Shown here: one piece after another, positions 63,140-64,000 of the stretch
How positions within the stretch are numbered: the stretch's first letter is position 1
Layout of the letters: every line of letters begins with the position of its first letter
NCBI GenBank assembly: GCA_024803745.1
Contig: JANJXV010000024.1
Location: forward strand, 13,976,427 to 14,040,426
Source: Megascapheus bottae
Taxonomy: Eukaryota; Chordata; Mammalia; Rodentia; Geomyidae
DNA: 64,000 nt
Direction of reading: 5' to 3'
Notes under the pieces: generated by a model
The model's database searches: none
What the model saw: the letters and a program-made list of their open reading frames with translations, nothing else
What the model was told of the DNA's origin: nothing
Position numbers and translations under genes: made by a program

Positions 63140-64000
63140 GTAAGTCTTTCTTTGCAGCATGGGAGTAAAATAGCAAAACCCTAAATACCACCAGTTACTC
63201 TCTCTGAGAAGTGTTAAATATGACCGGTGTGCTGGAAGACTACAGAGGATAACAGGATGACTCTGTCAGGACATCTGTGGTGTCATCATAACTGCTGTTG
63301 ATTCTTGATAAAGAATGATTTATTGCTTTCCATGAAGCTATCAGTACATCCTGTCTTTGAAGTGCAGGAGAATTAGAGACTATAAAGCTGCTATCAGTTT
63401 CCAGGCCTTCTCAGTACATCCTTCCAAACTACCCCATCACCTGAAGTCACACCCCAAAGACAGAGGAGAATGAAGATATACTCTTGAGATTTCATAATCT
63501 AGCTACTATTAGTCTCCTGCACAGCCTGGAATTTCTTATATAATCTTCAATTTTGTTTAGCCATATTTTAGACTCACTATCACAATATATATCGGCCTGC
63601 ATTTCTTGACATAGGAGTGCTTGAATTAGTTAATCATTTGTGAAGTCAGTGTTGAAGAAAGTTCTGTTCACAGATATTTATTTGTAGAGGTTTTGTCATT
63701 CTTTTCTTTGCAATACCTGTCTCTCATTCACGTTCTCTTTTGGAATGATTCACTTGTTCTTCAGTAAAGTATTGAACATCTACTACTGATAGAGACTACA
63801 ATAGTCTTAACTGATATAGCCATGACTCCTACATTCATAGGAGTTATCCTTTGGGAACAAAAGAAAAGAGGAAATCAAATCATATTGTGATGTTTGCTAC
63901 ACTAGGAAAAAAGAACTCAGGGTACTAAGGGAAATGTAAGGAGAAAAAAAAACTAAACTCAAAATTAATAAGGTAAGATTGCCCATCAACAAAATTTTCT
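63140..64000. other. Unique sequence, no gene seen
   Basis: An ancient L2/MIR3-like trace may lie at 63765-63850 (GTATTGAACATCTACTACTG). No frames of note. Confidence 0.4.

Overview
This is nuclear DNA from a rodent, and I see no protein-coding gene in it. The best clue to the organism is a very abundant dimeric SINE. Its left half is tRNA-Ala/ID-like and its right half carries the string GTGGCTCAAGTGGTAGAG. This matches the published IDL-Geo SINE, reported to be restricted to Geomyoidea (kangaroo rats, pocket mice, pocket gophers). I count about 18 copies or fragments. About 30 more copies belong to a second SINE that has a 7SL-derived B1-like head on the same Geo-type tail. ID, B1, B1-dID-like, MIR, L2, MaLR/MLT1 LTRs, MER20/MER5-like DNA transposons, a young L1 and several older L1M relics make up most of the rest. 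All coordinates and family names come from reading the sequence by eye, so repeat edges are good to roughly 5-20 bases and family assignments are at the level of family, not subfamily.

Layout. 1-13 kb: dense SINEs, one MaLR LTR, L1 3' ends, and two unique islands with clustered regulatory motifs (6.0-6.5 and 12.0-12.5 kb). 13-25 kb: a possible solo LTR (13.74-14.14 kb), a broken old L1 5' region (15.1-17.0 kb) split by a purine microsatellite and a SINE, then mostly unique DNA with scattered SINEs and a MaLR split by a SINE (23.6-24.2 kb). 25.2-29.2 kb: a 3.5-kb 5'-truncated L1 with ORF2 reverse-transcriptase remains, flanked by target-site duplications, itself interrupted by a second L1 3' fragment with a perfect 14-bp duplication, and sitting in an older L2/MIR3-like repeat. 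29-46 kb: LTR relics, SINE pairs, an antisense L1M, and unique islands. 46-64 kb: unique islands (46.3, 49.05, 57.0 and 60.5-61.0 kb) separated by SINEs, MIR and L2.

The ORFs present are chance frames, microsatellite translations or repeat pieces; the only ORFs with recognisable protein homology are parts of L1 ORF2, which is broken by frameshifts, stops and an insertion. No tRNA or rRNA gene, CRISPR array or operon-like structure is present. The window reads as intergenic or deep-intronic DNA. The items most worth following are several unsplit unique islands with clustered transcription-factor motifs (candidate enhancers), the apparent ID/tRNA ancestry of the Geo monomer, and a pair of overlapping perfect inverted repeats at 30.54 kb. 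I found no convincing sign of a new biological system.
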